NCBI GenBank assembly: GCA_023151315.1
Contig: JAKLJE010000002.1
Coordinates: 186,001 to 250,000, forward strand
Length of the DNA stretch: 64,000 nt
Reading direction: 5' to 3'
Origin: Bacteroidia bacterium
GTDB taxonomy: Bacteria; Bacteroidota; Bacteroidia; Palsa-965
Under the pieces are notes generated by a model, which saw only the letters and a program-made list of their open reading frames with translations, had not been told where the DNA came from and searched no databases. The position numbers and the translations under genes were made by a program. Of the stretch, positions 34,641 through 44,600 are shown in pieces; position 1 is the first letter of the stretch, and every line of letters starts with the position of its first letter.

Positions 34641-35639
34641 ATGCGAAATTTCATTCGTATTATCATTGTTGCGCTCATAGCGGTTCCGCTGGTGTGGATT
34701 GCTTTGCCTTCTGAGAAAGCGGAAGCGTGGGGATTTTACGGACACAAGCGTATCAATCGCATGGCGGTTTTCACTTTGCCGCCCGAGATGATCGGTTTCT
34801 ACAAGAAACACATTGAGTATATCACCGAGCACGCTGTTGATCCTGACAAACGACGTTATTCCATACCGGAAGAAGCGCCGCGACATTACATCGATATCGA
34901 TCATTATGGCCCGTCTGCATTCGACAGTATGCCGAAGTTCTGGAAGAAAGCCGTTGCGAAGTATTCAGAAGATACTTTGAACGCTTACGGAATTGTTCCG
35001 TGGTGGATTGATGTAATGACGTATCGTTTGGCGGATGCATTTCGTCAAGGTGACGTAGATCGCATTTTACGTTTGTCTGCAGAACTTGGACATTACGTTG
35101 GTGATGCGCATGTTCCTTTGCACACTACAGAAAATTACAACGGACAGCTCACCAATCAGCACGGTATTCACGGTTTCTGGGAATCACGTGTTCCGGAAGT
35201 TTACGGTGAGCAATACGATTATTTTGTAGGTCGCGCGTTTTACGTAGAGTCGGTGATCAACACATCGTGGGATATTGTGAAAGCAAGTCATGCGCAGGTA
35301 GATTCCGTATTGCAACTCGAAGCAGCTTTGACGAAGTCAACACCTTCAGACAGGAAGTATGCATTTGAGCAGCGCGGCAACGTTACAATCAAAACATACA
35401 GTCAGGAATTCACAAGTGCATACAATCGCGCATTAAACGGAATGGTAGAACGCAGAATGCGCGCCTCGATTCTCATGGTTGGCAGTTTGTGGTACACGGC
35501 ATGGATCAATGCAGGTCAGCCGGATTTATCGAAACTCGAAGACAAAGACGTAAGCGATTCAGCAAAGAAAGCGCAGGAGGAAGAAGAATATTTGTGGAAG
35601 AACGGAAAGCTGAAGAATGTAAAGGGGCATGATGATTGA
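34641..35639 (+). CDS. Zinc-dependent phospholipase C / S1-P1 nuclease-like secreted protein
   Basis: The 332-residue product has an N-terminal hydrophobic export signal (residues about 5-25), ending near EKAEAWGFYG, so the mature protein would start with the tryptophan whose amino group binds zinc in this fold. Candidate zinc ligands are W-GFYGHKRINR (His), HYIDIDHYG, ELGHYVGDAHVPLHTTENY (His, Asp, His) and GIHGFWES. The fold is shared by zinc phospholipase C and S1/P1 nucleases and I cannot choose between them. The C-terminal tail is charged. Confidence 0.85.
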   Translation: MRNFIRIIIVALIAVPLVWIALPSEKAEAWGFYGHKRINRMAVFTLPPEMIGFYKKHIEYITEHAVDPDKRRYSIPEEAPRHYIDIDHYGPSAFDSMPKFWKKAVAKYSEDTLNAYGIVPWWIDVMTYRLADAFRQGDVDRILRLSAELGHYVGDAHVPLHTTENYNGQLTNQHGIHGFWESRVPEVYGEQYDYFVGRAFYVESVINTSWDIVKASHAQVDSVLQLEAALTKSTPSDRKYAFEQRGNVTIKTYSQEFTSAYNRALNGMVERRMRASILMVGSLWYTAWINAGQPDLSKLEDKDVSDSAKKAQEEEEYLWKNGKLKNVKGHDD

Positions 35640-35690
35640 GAATTGAGAATTGAGGATTGCGAATTACGGATTTCGGATTTCGCATTTCTA
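35638..35690. repeat. GAGAATT-type tandem short repeat
   Basis: GAGAATT is repeated directly at the start, decaying into GAGGATTGCGAATTACGGATTTCGGATTTCGCATTTC-like units (split here only for description). It begins at the stop of the phospholipase/nuclease-like gene and is followed by the micro-hairpin array. Confidence 0.6.
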
Positions 35691-35702
35691 CACACGCAGC
35701 GC

Positions 35703-35777
35703 CCGATCAATGCGAAGCATTCCTATCAGCACGAAGTGCCCCGATCGTGCGAAGCACACCGATCAGCGCGCAGCGCC
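35703..35777. repeat. Four tandem 18-19-base units, each a small hairpin
   Basis: The units begin CCGATC, CCTATC, CCGATC and CCGATC at 35703, 35722, 35741 and 35759. Each holds a mini-hairpin with a three-base loop: AATGC-GAA-GCATT, GCAC-GAA-GTGC, GTGC-GAA-GCAC and GCGC-GCA-GCGC. The stems differ from unit to unit but always remain self-complementary, which simple drift of a tandem repeat would not maintain. Confidence 0.7.
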
Positions 35778-35791
35778 CTCTAACGTCTAAT

Positions 35792-36172
35792 CTACACTAC
35801 CAACAGAATCATTTTCCCAACCACCGCCTTACAAATCGCGCGGAATCCAACCCAAAGAAAAACGAAGAAATAAAACGGAGAACGTTTCTGTGTAAGAAAC
35901 AGTGCTGCATAACGCGGGTTGCTTTCCAGAATAGCACTCATCAAAAGCAATTTTCTGCGCAGGATGTGATCATTGGAACCGAAAGCGAGCGCGCTGTCTA
36001 TAGCACCGAGAAAAAGCGGATGATCCATCGCCCATAAATAAACTTTCTTTTCAGATTCAGGCACAACGAGATCGACGTGTTGCGCAGCATTGAGAAACAA
36101 AGTGACGGAATGATCATCGGGAGTTTCTCCTCCCAACAAATATTTTCCCAATATGATCGCTTCGCCTTTCAT
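35792..36172 (-). CDS. Conserved-looking small protein of unknown function
   Basis: The 126-residue protein starts MKGEAIILGKYLLGGETPDD, has a helical middle with HPLFLGAIDSALAFGSNDHI and RRKLLLMSAILESNPRYAAL, and ends in a strongly hydrophobic segment (FYFFVFLWVGFRAICKAVVG) that may anchor it in the membrane. It starts 22 bases after the stop of paaY on the same strand, so both may be in one transcript. I recognise no family. Confidence 0.6.
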   Translation of the reverse strand: MKGEAIILGKYLLGGETPDDHSVTLFLNAAQHVDLVVPESEKKVYLWAMDHPLFLGAIDSALAFGSNDHILRRKLLLMSAILESNPRYAALFLTQKRSPFYFFVFLWVGFRAICKAVVGKMILLVV

Positions 36173-36194
36173 TACTCAAATGATCCTGCGTGAA

Positions 36195-36785
36195 CTACTT
36201 TGTTTCATTCCAGGTTTTGTATTGCGTTTGTACACCCGGATCAAACGGAGCCGGAATACGCAATGGCTCACATTCTTTCAAAGTGGCATGAAGTTCTTTC
36301 GGTAGCTGCTGGTACAATTCTGTTCCTTTCGTCTTCCACTCAATCATTTTATCGCTTACATCTTTCACCACTTTGCCCGGATTGCCGACAACCACTTTGC
36401 GTTTTTCAATCACTGTATCGGCTGCAACAAAAGTCAATGCACCAACGATGCATTCATCACCGAGTTCAACGTTATCCATCAGCACTGCGTTCATTCCTAC
36501 CAGACAGTTTTTCCCAACGTGCGCTCCATGAATAATTGCTCCGTGACCGATGTGTGCACCTTCTTCGAGCACAACAGTTACGCCGGGAAACATATGAATA
36601 GTGCAGTTCTCCTGAACATTGCAACCGTCTTTGATGATGATCTTTCCCCAATCACCGCGAATAGCAGCGCCGGGCCCAATGTAAACATCACGACCGATTT
36701 CCACATTGCCTGTAACGCACGCCTGCGGATGCACGAATGAAGATTCGTGAACAACCGGACGGTAACCATTGAATTCGTATATCAT
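36195..36785 (-). CDS. paaY: Hexapeptide-repeat thioesterase/carbonic anhydrase-like protein PaaY
   Basis: The 196-residue left-handed beta-helix protein has repeated hexapeptides (VTGNVEIGRDVYIGPGAAIR, HIGHGAIIHGAHVGKNC, VGMNAVLMDNVELGDEC) and candidate metal-binding histidines in NCTIHMFPG and HIGHGAIIHG. The C-terminal tail DKMIEWKTKGTELYQQLPKE favours PaaY over the shorter gamma carbonic anhydrases. PaaY is thought to hydrolyse inhibitory 2-hydroxycyclohepta-1,4,6-triene-1-formyl-CoA formed in phenylacetate degradation. A TACTTTCG box lies 4 bases before the ATG. Other paa genes follow from 40 kb onward. Confidence 0.85.
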   Translation of the reverse strand: MIYEFNGYRPVVHESSFVHPQACVTGNVEIGRDVYIGPGAAIRGDWGKIIIKDGCNVQENCTIHMFPGVTVVLEEGAHIGHGAIIHGAHVGKNCLVGMNAVLMDNVELGDECIVGALTFVAADTVIEKRKVVVGNPGKVVKDVSDKMIEWKTKGTELYQQLPKELHATLKECEPLRIPAPFDPGVQTQYKTWNETK

Positions 36786-36789
36786 ATTG

Positions 36790-36797
36790 CGAAAGTA
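36790..36797 (-). promoter_or_regulatory. -7-like promoter box of paaY
   Basis: The minus strand reads TACTTTCG, one change from TAnnTTTG, with the ATG 4 bases downstream at 36785. Confidence 0.45.
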
Positions 36798-36829
36798 CGA
36801 ATACTATGTTCATTGCAACCTGCATGAAC

Positions 36830-36867
36830 TGCAAAACAAAAGCCGCCACCTTTTCAGATGACGGCTT
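36830..36867 (-). terminator. Terminator of the T9SS cargo gene at 36889
   Basis: In the minus-strand transcript AAGCCGUCAU (from 36867) pairs with GUGGCGGCUU (to 36840) using two G-U pairs, and is followed by UUGUUUUG. It lies just after the stop of the cargo gene. Confidence 0.75.
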
Positions 36868-36888
36868 CCGACTGATGTGCGATCAGAT

Positions 36889-37809
36889 TTACTTCACGGT
36901 GAATTTACCGCGGTTCATTGTTTGATTATTCGCATCAACGATAGTGTACGTGTACATTCCGGATGCAAGTTCATCGGTACTGAGTTGTACTCTGCGACCT
37001 GTAAACATTTCGTCAGAAATCATACGACCAGTCATGTCATAAATCTGAACACGTGAAGCGTTATCGTTGTTAACGGTGAACGTTACGTTTTCTGTAGCCG
37101 GATTAGGGAATACAGCTACTTCTTCGCGCTGCGCTGGAGTTTCATCCAAACCAACCCATCCGCTGAAGCTCATGTCGTCAATCCACAATGTGCTTCCTGC
37201 ACGCAGGTAAACGTCGTCTGTTGCAGAGCAAAGAATGATGCAGGTGTCAGGCAGTGTATTCGCTGGTAAAAGCGGATTGTAGTAGAGAGTTGAAGTGTGT
37301 TGAGTCCAATTTGCTTCCGTGTTGATCACCGCTCCACCCCATGCAACAGTATCTGTTGTAGTGCCGTTGAAATGAGTAAGAACGCAAAGGACAAATCCTG
37401 AATCGCCACCTGCAGCTGGTGTGTATTTGCTCCACCAGTTGATGTCTTGCGGACGGCTAGTGAAAACATAACCGAAGTCAACGTTCGTTTGAACGAAGTT
37501 GAAAGAACCTGTGAACATCACACCAACTGTATCCGGAACATCTCCGGGAGCTGGGTTAGATGTAAGTCCAACGCTGGTCATGCGAGCTGCGAAAGAACCT
37601 GAATGCGGGTTAGTAGTTTCTTTGAATACAGAAACAGGATTACTTCCGAACAATGAATTCGATAATACGTTGAATGTTGTCCAGCTAGCAGGATCTTCGT
37701 ACGTACCTGCGTTAGTCCATGTTTCAAATCCTGAGTTCGGGATATTTCCCTGCGCAGAAACCGCAACGAACATTGCAGCAGAAGCAACTGTGAGTAATAA
37801 TTTTTTCAT
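36889..37809 (-). CDS. T9SS cargo protein with type A sorting domain
   Basis: The 306-residue product has a signal peptide (MKKLLLTVASAAMFVAVSAQ), an Ig/jelly-roll-like N-terminal part (IPNSGFETWTNAGTYEDPAS, a common start of secreted beta-sandwich proteins) and a C-terminal T9SS type A sorting domain of about 75 residues. That domain shows VAVFPNPATENVTFTV, VQIYDMTGRMI, LASGMYTYTI and ends RGKFTVK. It is secreted and probably anchored at the surface. The activity is unknown. Confidence 0.9.
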   Translation of the reverse strand: MKKLLLTVASAAMFVAVSAQGNIPNSGFETWTNAGTYEDPASWTTFNVLSNSLFGSNPVSVFKETTNPHSGSFAARMTSVGLTSNPAPGDVPDTVGVMFTGSFNFVQTNVDFGYVFTSRPQDINWWSKYTPAAGGDSGFVLCVLTHFNGTTTDTVAWGGAVINTEANWTQHTSTLYYNPLLPANTLPDTCIILCSATDDVYLRAGSTLWIDDMSFSGWVGLDETPAQREEVAVFPNPATENVTFTVNNDNASRVQIYDMTGRMISDEMFTGRRVQLSTDELASGMYTYTIVDANNQTMNRGKFTVK

Positions 37810-37826
37810 GAGAGAGTTCTTTGTTT

Positions 37827-38009
37827 CTAGGTTGATATTTCAAAAATACGCAATATCACGTCAACTGCATCGCGTTCGGTTTGAATTAGTACGCGTTCAA
37901 AAGCTTTAAAATCGACTGATTTATCTGATTTTCTGTAGAATTCGCGGTAATTCTGTACTTGAGCCGGATCTGTAATATTACACGTCCATGAACGGGATTT
38001 TCCTGTCAT
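37827..38009 (-). CDS. Possible small protein after the SWIM gene
   Basis: A 60-residue frame starts with ATG at 38009, 12 bases after the SWIM gene stop at 38022, on the same strand. It is charged and plausible as a helical protein (DFKAFERVLIQTERDAVDVI), with one cysteine. No family was recognised and no ribosome-binding site is visible. It fills what would otherwise be a gap between the SWIM protein gene and the T9SS cargo gene, so it is listed with low confidence. Confidence 0.35.
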   Translation of the reverse strand: MTGKSRSWTCNITDPAQVQNYREFYRKSDKSVDFKAFERVLIQTERDAVDVILRIFEIST

Positions 38010-38021
38010 AAGACGACAGAA

Positions 38022-38339
38022 TCAGATAATATGCTCACTTTTCGGTTGCTGCGATTCCCGATCCTGCTCAATTCTGAACAGCACTGCTGCTTTGTGGCGG
38101 CAAACAGACGACTGATTTTCGTTACACGTGCAGAAATCATCCGAGAAGGTTCCTTCATCATCCATTGACCATGAAACGGCATAGGCTGAAACCTCCTGAA
38201 CAATTGCTTCGAAATATCCAGGCAGAATTTCCTTCGGTTTACGAACCCAGCCTTTCTGAAAATAGAACCACCCTCGTTCCAGGTTGCGCTCATCAATTTC
38301 GTCGCGGAAATTTCCAAGTGTGATCGGTGTGTCGTTCAT
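38022..38339 (-). CDS. SWIM zinc-finger protein
   Basis: The 105-residue product contains the SWIM signature Cys-x-Cys...Cys-x-His in CTCNENQSSVCRH (residues about 78-90), preceded by the usual AYAVSWSMDDEGTFSDDF beta segment. SWIM domains bind nucleic acid or protein and usually form part of larger Swi2/Snf2 or transposase-like proteins; here it is almost the whole protein. The start overlaps the last base of the SpoIIE-type phosphatase gene, so translation is likely coupled. Confidence 0.85.
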   Translation of the reverse strand: MNDTPITLGNFRDEIDERNLERGWFYFQKGWVRKPKEILPGYFEAIVQEVSAYAVSWSMDDEGTFSDDFCTCNENQSSVCRHKAAVLFRIEQDRESQQPKSEHII

Positions 38340-40132
38340 CAGAATTTCAATCCAAGAATACAGACATCATCTACCTGCTCGTTCATGCCTTTCCACTGAT
38401 CGAAAGATCTGCGTAATTGCTGTTCCTGCTTTTCAAACGGTGTAGTACTCAGTTGCTCGAGCAATTCGCGCAGTTTTTTCATCTTGAATTTTTTCCCTTG
38501 CTCACCGCCGAATTGATCTGCGTAACCATCAGTAAACAGATACAATGTTGTTTCTCCTTTTGAAGTGATGTATTGCGTGGAGAAGGGTTCTTCCGTCAAC
38601 GATTTAATTCCGCCAATGGAATACATACCGCTCTTGATGAATTTCATTCCGTCATTATCAAAACAAAGCAGAGGACGCACTGCGCCGCTGAATGCAATTT
38701 CTCTTGTTTTGGGATTGATACGGCAAAGCGCAATGTCCATTCCGTCGCGTGTGGATTGCGAAGCATTGCTTGCATCTTTATTCAGTGTTGTGGAAATTTT
38801 CACGTGCAACAGATCCAGAATTTTGCCGGGATCCGTAATGCCGGATTCATTCACAAGTTGATTCAGAAAGTTGATTCCGATCATCGATACCAGTGAGCCG
38901 GGAACACCATGACCTGTACAGTCGGCAACTGCAACGAAATGATAATCGTCGGACTGCGCTGTCCAGTAGAAATCTCCGCTCACAATATCACGCGGCTTAA
39001 AAAATACGAATGAACTTCCCGGAAGCGCTTTCAATGCAGTTGCATCAGGTAAAAGCGACTGCTGAATCCGTTGCGCATAATTGATACTGTCAACTATTTC
39101 CGTGTTCTTCTGTTCAATGATTGTTTTCTGATGGAGAATTTCTCTGTTGGACTTTCTTTTCTGATAATAACTCCAGAGCAGAACACCGGCCAGCAGAACA
39201 ACAACACCTAAGCCGGCGAGCAAAAGATTCAACCGGTTTCCTGTTTCTTCAATAACCGCATCTTTCTGATTGAGCTGCGCTGATTTTAGTTTCGATTGTT
39301 CCTCCAGCAATGAAATATACGCAAGTTGGTTCCGCAGATTCATCGCTTCGTTGAATTCCAGTGCATCAGGATAATTCACCATGAAACTGTCAAATGCAGC
39401 AATTGTGTTCAGCGTTTTTGCTTCTGCAAACTTCAGACTTGCCAATGCAACTTTAGCTTCTTCAATCTCATCGGCATCGGGGTGTGTGCCGATGAATTGC
39501 TCGAGTGCTTCTATCGTATTCGCCGCTTTTGCTTTCTGGAAGGCCAGTTTGTTTCTGATTTTCATTGCTTTTTCAGATACACTGCTTCCTTTGTTTTTCT
39601 CAATGAATGCGTCAAGTGCTTCTTCGGAATTGGATGCGGAGACATTAAAGAACGTAAGCTGTTGCAAGAGCATTTTTGCTTCTTCAATATTCCGGTTGTC
39701 GGGATATGTTGCAATGAACTGAGTCAATGCATCGGTGGAAAACTGAGCAGCGGCTGTGCTGAACAATTCGTCGTCAATTCTTCTGTTCAAATCATTTATC
39801 GCTGATGTATTAATATTCAAACGATTCATGATTCCGATTTCCTTTTTGTCGGCGGAAGCGTAATCACGATCAGCTGCTTTGATTTCCCCGTGCGCCTTGT
39901 CTGCACTGAAACCGGTGAATCCCTTAGTGAAATAAAGTCGCGCCAAACCGAAATGAGCCGGACAGTTTATACTGTCAGATGCGAGAATTTCTCTGAATAT
40001 ATTCTGCGCTTTGTCAAATTCATTTTTATCCAGCGCCTTGAATCCTTTCTCAACCTCAGAAAGAAAGAGTTGTGCCGGTAATGAAATTGATAAGAATGCG
40101 AAAAAGAGTAGAAGGGTTGCCCGGATTTTCAT
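38339..40132 (-). CDS. SpoIIE-type serine phosphatase with helical-repeat sensor region
   Basis: The 597-residue protein has a signal/anchor start, an N-terminal helical-repeat part with several similar units of about 36 residues (ALEQFIGTHPDADEIEEAKV is one), a membrane segment near 305-325 (LNLLLAGLGVVVLLAGVLLW), and a coiled linker. The C-terminal PP2C-type (SpoIIE) domain shows GDFYW, VADCTGHGVPGSLVSMIG and DGMDIALCRI, with acidic residues for metal binding. Such phosphatases in Bacteroidota act on anti-anti-sigma-like or partner proteins; the partner is not here. The thiolase gene ends 1 base after its ATG on the upstream side. Confidence 0.92.
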   Translation of the reverse strand: MKIRATLLLFFAFLSISLPAQLFLSEVEKGFKALDKNEFDKAQNIFREILASDSINCPAHFGLARLYFTKGFTGFSADKAHGEIKAADRDYASADKKEIGIMNRLNINTSAINDLNRRIDDELFSTAAAQFSTDALTQFIATYPDNRNIEEAKMLLQQLTFFNVSASNSEEALDAFIEKNKGSSVSEKAMKIRNKLAFQKAKAANTIEALEQFIGTHPDADEIEEAKVALASLKFAEAKTLNTIAAFDSFMVNYPDALEFNEAMNLRNQLAYISLLEEQSKLKSAQLNQKDAVIEETGNRLNLLLAGLGVVVLLAGVLLWSYYQKRKSNREILHQKTIIEQKNTEIVDSINYAQRIQQSLLPDATALKALPGSSFVFFKPRDIVSGDFYWTAQSDDYHFVAVADCTGHGVPGSLVSMIGINFLNQLVNESGITDPGKILDLLHVKISTTLNKDASNASQSTRDGMDIALCRINPKTREIAFSGAVRPLLCFDNDGMKFIKSGMYSIGGIKSLTEEPFSTQYITSKGETTLYLFTDGYADQFGGEQGKKFKMKKLRELLEQLSTTPFEKQEQQLRRSFDQWKGMNEQVDDVCILGLKF

Positions 40133-40133
40133 T

Positions 40134-41345
40134 TTATACTTTCTCTATTATCACAGCGTAGCCTTGGCCGACACCAATACACATCGTAACGAGTGCGTAT
40201 TTCTTATTCTGCTCGTGGAGTTCAATTGCTGCAGAATTAAGAATACGTGCGCCGCTCATTCCGAGAGGATGCCCTAATGCGATTGCTCCGCCGTTAGGAT
40301 TAATTCGAGGGTCTGTGTCTGAGAGTCCAAGTCCACGTGTTACAGCCAGGGATTGTGCTGCAAACGCTTCGTTGAGTTCGATAATGTCAATCTGATCCAT
40401 TGTGATCCCGGCTTTTTTCAAAGCCATGTGCGTAGCCGGAACAGGTCCGATTCCCATGATGCGAGGTTCAACACCTGCAAATCCGGATGAAACGATTCTC
40501 GCAAGTGGTTTCAGCTTGTGATCTTTAATTCCCTGCTCGGAAGCAAGCAACAATGCTGCTGCACCGTCGTTGAGTCCTGATGCATTTCCGGCAGTAACAG
40601 TTCCGTTCTTGCGGAATGACGCTTTCAGTGCGGCAAGTCCTTCGAGTGTTGTTTTCGGTTTGATGAATTCGTCAGTGCCGAATACCAACGCATCGCCTTT
40701 ACGTTGCGGAATGGAGAGCGCAGCGATTTCTTTTGCAAATCGTCCTGCTGCCTGTGCTTTGCTTGCTTTTTGCTGCGACCAAAGAGCGAATGCATCCTGA
40801 TCTTCGCGGGAAATGGAATCGCGTTCAGCGAGATTTTCTGCAGTTTCTCCCATCGCATCGGTTCCGAACATTTCTTTCATTTTCGGATTGATGAAACGCC
40901 ATCCGAAGCTGGAATCAAACATCTGCGCGTCACGTCCATAAGGAGTTGATGTTTTGGAAATCACCCATGGTCCGCGTGTCATGTTTTCCACTCCTCCGGC
41001 AATCATGATGTCAGCTTCCGATGTCATGATTGTTCGGGCTGCGGCCATTGAAGCGGAAAGTCCTGATGCACACAAGCGGTTTACTGTTTCTCCCGGAACC
41101 GTTACAGGAATTCCTGCAAGCAGTCCTGCCATGCGTGCCACATTGCGGTTGTCTTCGCCGCTTTGATTGGCACACCCAAGAATGATGTCGCCGATGGAAT
41201 CAGGGTTTAATTGCGGGTGACGAGCAAGTAATTCTTTTAAAACAAATGCCGCGAGGTCGTCAGTGCGTACAGGAGCAAGAGTTCCGCCGAAATTTCCGAT
41301 AGCGGTACGAACGCCGCCGATGATATATGCTGATTGGAGATTCAT
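40134..41345 (-). CDS. paaJ: 3-oxoadipyl-CoA/acetyl-CoA acyltransferase (PaaJ-like thiolase)
   Basis: The 403-residue thiolase has the nucleophile region [16 protein letters not shown], the central [12 protein letters not shown], the His motif [17 protein letters not shown], and CIGVGQG as the second catalytic cysteine motif. Thiolases of this form serve beta-ketoadipyl-CoA thiolysis (PaaJ/PcaF) or fatty acid oxidation; the nearby paa genes favour PaaJ. ATG at 41345 is taken as start (ATG at 41357 adds four residues). A TAACTTTG box is 13 bases upstream of the latter. The gene precedes the phosphatase gene by 1 base. Confidence 0.87.
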   Translation of the reverse strand: MNLQSAYIIGGVRTAIGNFGGTLAPVRTDDLAAFVLKELLARHPQLNPDSIGDIILGCANQSGEDNRNVARMAGLLAGIPVTVPGETVNRLCASGLSASMAAARTIMTSEADIMIAGGVENMTRGPWVISKTSTPYGRDAQMFDSSFGWRFINPKMKEMFGTDAMGETAENLAERDSISREDQDAFALWSQQKASKAQAAGRFAKEIAALSIPQRKGDALVFGTDEFIKPKTTLEGLAALKASFRKNGTVTAGNASGLNDGAAALLLASEQGIKDHKLKPLARIVSSGFAGVEPRIMGIGPVPATHMALKKAGITMDQIDIIELNEAFAAQSLAVTRGLGLSDTDPRINPNGGAIALGHPLGMSGARILNSAAIELHEQNKKYALVTMCIGVGQGYAVIIEKV

Positions 41346-41370
41346 AATTTCTGTCATTGTAATTCGGTGC

Positions 41371-41378
41371 CAAAGTTA
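41371..41378 (-). promoter_or_regulatory. -7 promoter box of the paaJ-like thiolase gene
   Basis: The minus strand reads TAACTTTG, an exact TAnnTTTG match, 13 bases before the ATG at 41357 and 25 before the ATG at 41345. Confidence 0.5.
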
Positions 41379-41471
41379 CTCTTTATCCACTGAAATACGG
41401 AACGTACGCATCGCGCGTTAATGGTTTCCTTGATTTACGGAGAATCCTGTTTGAAATTGATTCGGAATTTA

Positions 41472-41493
41472 GCTGACAAATCGCTGACAAATC
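41472..41493. repeat. Tandem 11-base direct repeat upstream of the C25 protease gene
   Basis: GCTGACAAATC occurs twice without gap at 41472-41482 and 41483-41493. It lies in the 294-base region between the divergent thiolase and C25 protease genes. Eleven bases is close to one helical turn, so two proteins could bind side by side on the same face. Confidence 0.5.
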
Positions 41494-41639
41494 AGACCGG
41501 TAAAAACTCCGAATTTGAGTTAATTGAACGGTATTCTGATAATGTTAAGATAATGTGATTCTGAATTTGGTTTTGTCTCGGAAAATGGAGAATTTTAAAG
41601 TCAACGTGTAACGCTCAACGCACGCCTAAACTTACATTC

Positions 41640-44600
41640 ATGAAAAGAATTTTATTCAGTCTCGTATTCCTTGGCGCTTTGAATGCGGTTTCTGCTCAGC
41701 AAACGAAATCCGTTCAGACTTCCATTGAGGTAATCAGTTCCGATGATTACGCTACCACTTTGAAGTTCTCTCCGGGAGCAACGGTGTTGCGTCCTGTAAC
41801 AACACCGCAAGGACAACAGTTCATTGCAACTGTGGATCAGGGAACACCGGTTTTGCGTCAAGGTGCACCTGATGTGGAAAAACTGACAGCTTCTGTCGTA
41901 ATTCCGGATGCAGGAAATACAAACGTTGTGGTTGTGTCTGCAGAATATCACGATTTGCAGAACGTTCAGATTGCGCCATCAAAAGGAAATCTATATCGCG
42001 ATCAGGATCCTGCATCTGTACCGTTTGTGTACGGAGAAGAATACACACGCAATGCATTTTTTCCGCTTGCTGAAACTGAACTGAATGCTCCTTATGTGCT
42101 TCGTGATTATCGCGGACAAGCGGTACATGTTTATCCATTCCGCTACAACGCAATTACAAAAACACTTCGCGTGTATGATGAGATTACAGTGCGTATTGAA
42201 TCCGTTCCCGGAACAGGGTTGAATGAGTTACGCGGCAACGCACGTCCTGTTACAGTTGAGTTTGATGCAATTTATCAGCGTCACTTCGTGAATTACGAAT
42301 TTGTAAATCAGAGTCGTTATACACCCGTTGGTGAACAGGGTGAAATGCTGATCATTTCTCACGCGAATTATATTCCTGCACTTGCTCCTTACATTCTCTG
42401 GAAGAATAAGAGTGGAATCAAAACCACATTAGTTGATATCGCGACGATTGGAAACAGTGCAAGTTCGATTAAAGCCTATGTTGCCAATTTCTACAATACA
42501 AACAACAATGCTTTCGTACTGCTTGTTGGAGATGCGCCTCAGATTACACCGAACACTACGCAATACGGCCCTTCCGATCAGGATTATGCCATGATCACAG
42601 GAAGTGATCATTATCCTGAATTACTCATCGGTCGTTTCTCCGTTCAGACCGTTCAGGAACTTGATCTTGTTCTTGAGAGAACTATGGAATATGAAATCAC
42701 TCCTGCAGCCGGAACTTACTACGAGACTTGTCTTGGTGTGGCTTCCAACCAAGGGCCTGGAGATGATAACGAAATGGATTATGAGCACGAGCAGAATATC
42801 GGTGCGCAATTGATGGCGTACAACTACAATACGTTTATTGAATTGTACGATGGTTCACAGGGCGGCGGTGATGCACCGGGCAACCCGACTGCTTCCGATT
42901 GTGCAACCGCAATCAATGGCGGAGTAGGATTATTCAATTACACAGGTCACGGTTCTTCAACTTCAATCGTAACAACCGGGTTCAACAACAACGATGTAAA
43001 CGCACTGACAAATATTCATCAGTGGCCATTGGTAATCATTGTTGGATGTGTTACCGGTGATTTCGTGAATCAGACTTGTTTTGCAGAAGCGTTCCTTCGT
43101 GCAAAGCATCCGACTCTGGATTTGCCTACAGGTTCAGTAGCGAATTTCATGTCAACCATCAATCAGAGCTGGAATCCTCCAATGGAAGGCCAGGATGAGA
43201 TGAATGCAATTCTGACTGAGACATATTCCGGAAACATCAAACGCACATTCGGAGGAATCTGTCTGAACGGATGTCTGAAGATGAACGATGCTTACGGTCA
43301 AGGCGGAGACGAAATGACCGATACATGGACGATGTTCGGAGATCCTTCACTCATGGTACGAACATTGAATCCGATGAGCATGACAGTTACACATCCTGCA
43401 ACAGCAACTTTAGGTGCAACGCAGTTTACTGTGAATTGTTCTGTAAATGATGCATTCGTTACGTTGTATCAGAACGGTACAATCCTCGGATCAGGAACAG
43501 TAGTGAACAACAGTGTTACAATTTCTTTCGCTCCGCTTTCTGTTGTTGACACCATGTTCGTTACAGCAGTTGCTTACAATCACATTCCGTATCTCGGACA
43601 TGCATTGGTTGTTCCGGCTTCAGGACCTTACGTGGTTACAGCTTCACATTTACTTACTGATCCTGCAGGAAATAACGACAACTTCGGCGATTTTGCGGAG
43701 AACGTTTTGTTCGATGTTTCGTTGAATAACGTTGGAGCGTCTACCGCAAATAACGTGAGTGCCGTGCTCAGCACAACAGATCCATATGTGACGATTACAG
43801 ACGCGAATGAGAGTTTCGGCAACATAGCAGTGAATGCAACGCAGGCGCAAACCACTGCGTACGCAGCAACAATTGCTTCCAATGTGCCGGATATGCATGT
43901 GGCAACATTCACTCTTACAATTACTGATGGCGCAAGTAATACATGGACGAACACCTTTACTGAAACATTGCATGCACCTGCGTTAACCGCAGGGAACGTT
44001 GCAGTTGACGATGCAGCAGCGAATGGAAACAGTGTGATGGATCCGTCTGAAACACTGAACATCATTATTCCTACCGGGAACAATGGACATTCAACCACTC
44101 CATCATGCATTGGGGTTCTTACCACGACCAATCCTTTGCTGACAATCAATAATAACAATTTACCATTGGGAACAATTGTTGTGAATGGAACTGTTAATGC
44201 TATTTTCAGCGTAACAGTTTCCGGAGCTGCGACAATCGGAACTACAGTTGATCTGACTTACACTGCAACTGCAGGTGCTTACAGCGTTACAACTACGTAC
44301 TACGAGCGCATCAGCATTGCGATGGAAGATTACGAAACCAACGACTTTACACAGTTCCCTTGGGTAACAAGTGGAAATCTGCCATGGTTTACTACAACTG
44401 ATAATGCTTATGATGATACATACTGTTCCAAGTCAGGTGCAATCGGCTCAAATCAGATGTCGGTGATGTCGATCACACTCAACGTACTGAACAATGACAG
44501 TATTTCTTTCTTCCGCGCTGTTTCTTCCGAACAGAATTACGACTTCCTGAATTTCTACGTTGACAACCAGTTGCAGGGTCAGTGGTCGGGAACACAAAAC

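Noticed and set aside
38022-38339. SWIM protein as a fragment of a broken Swi2/Snf2 helicase
   Set aside because: No helicase motifs occur in neighbouring frames, and the gene has its own start overlapping the upstream stop.
43628-44158. A 176-residue minus-strand frame opposite the C25 protease gene
   Set aside because: Val/Ala-rich translation typical of antisense to repetitive beta-rich coding sequence; the sense frame has clear domain motifs.
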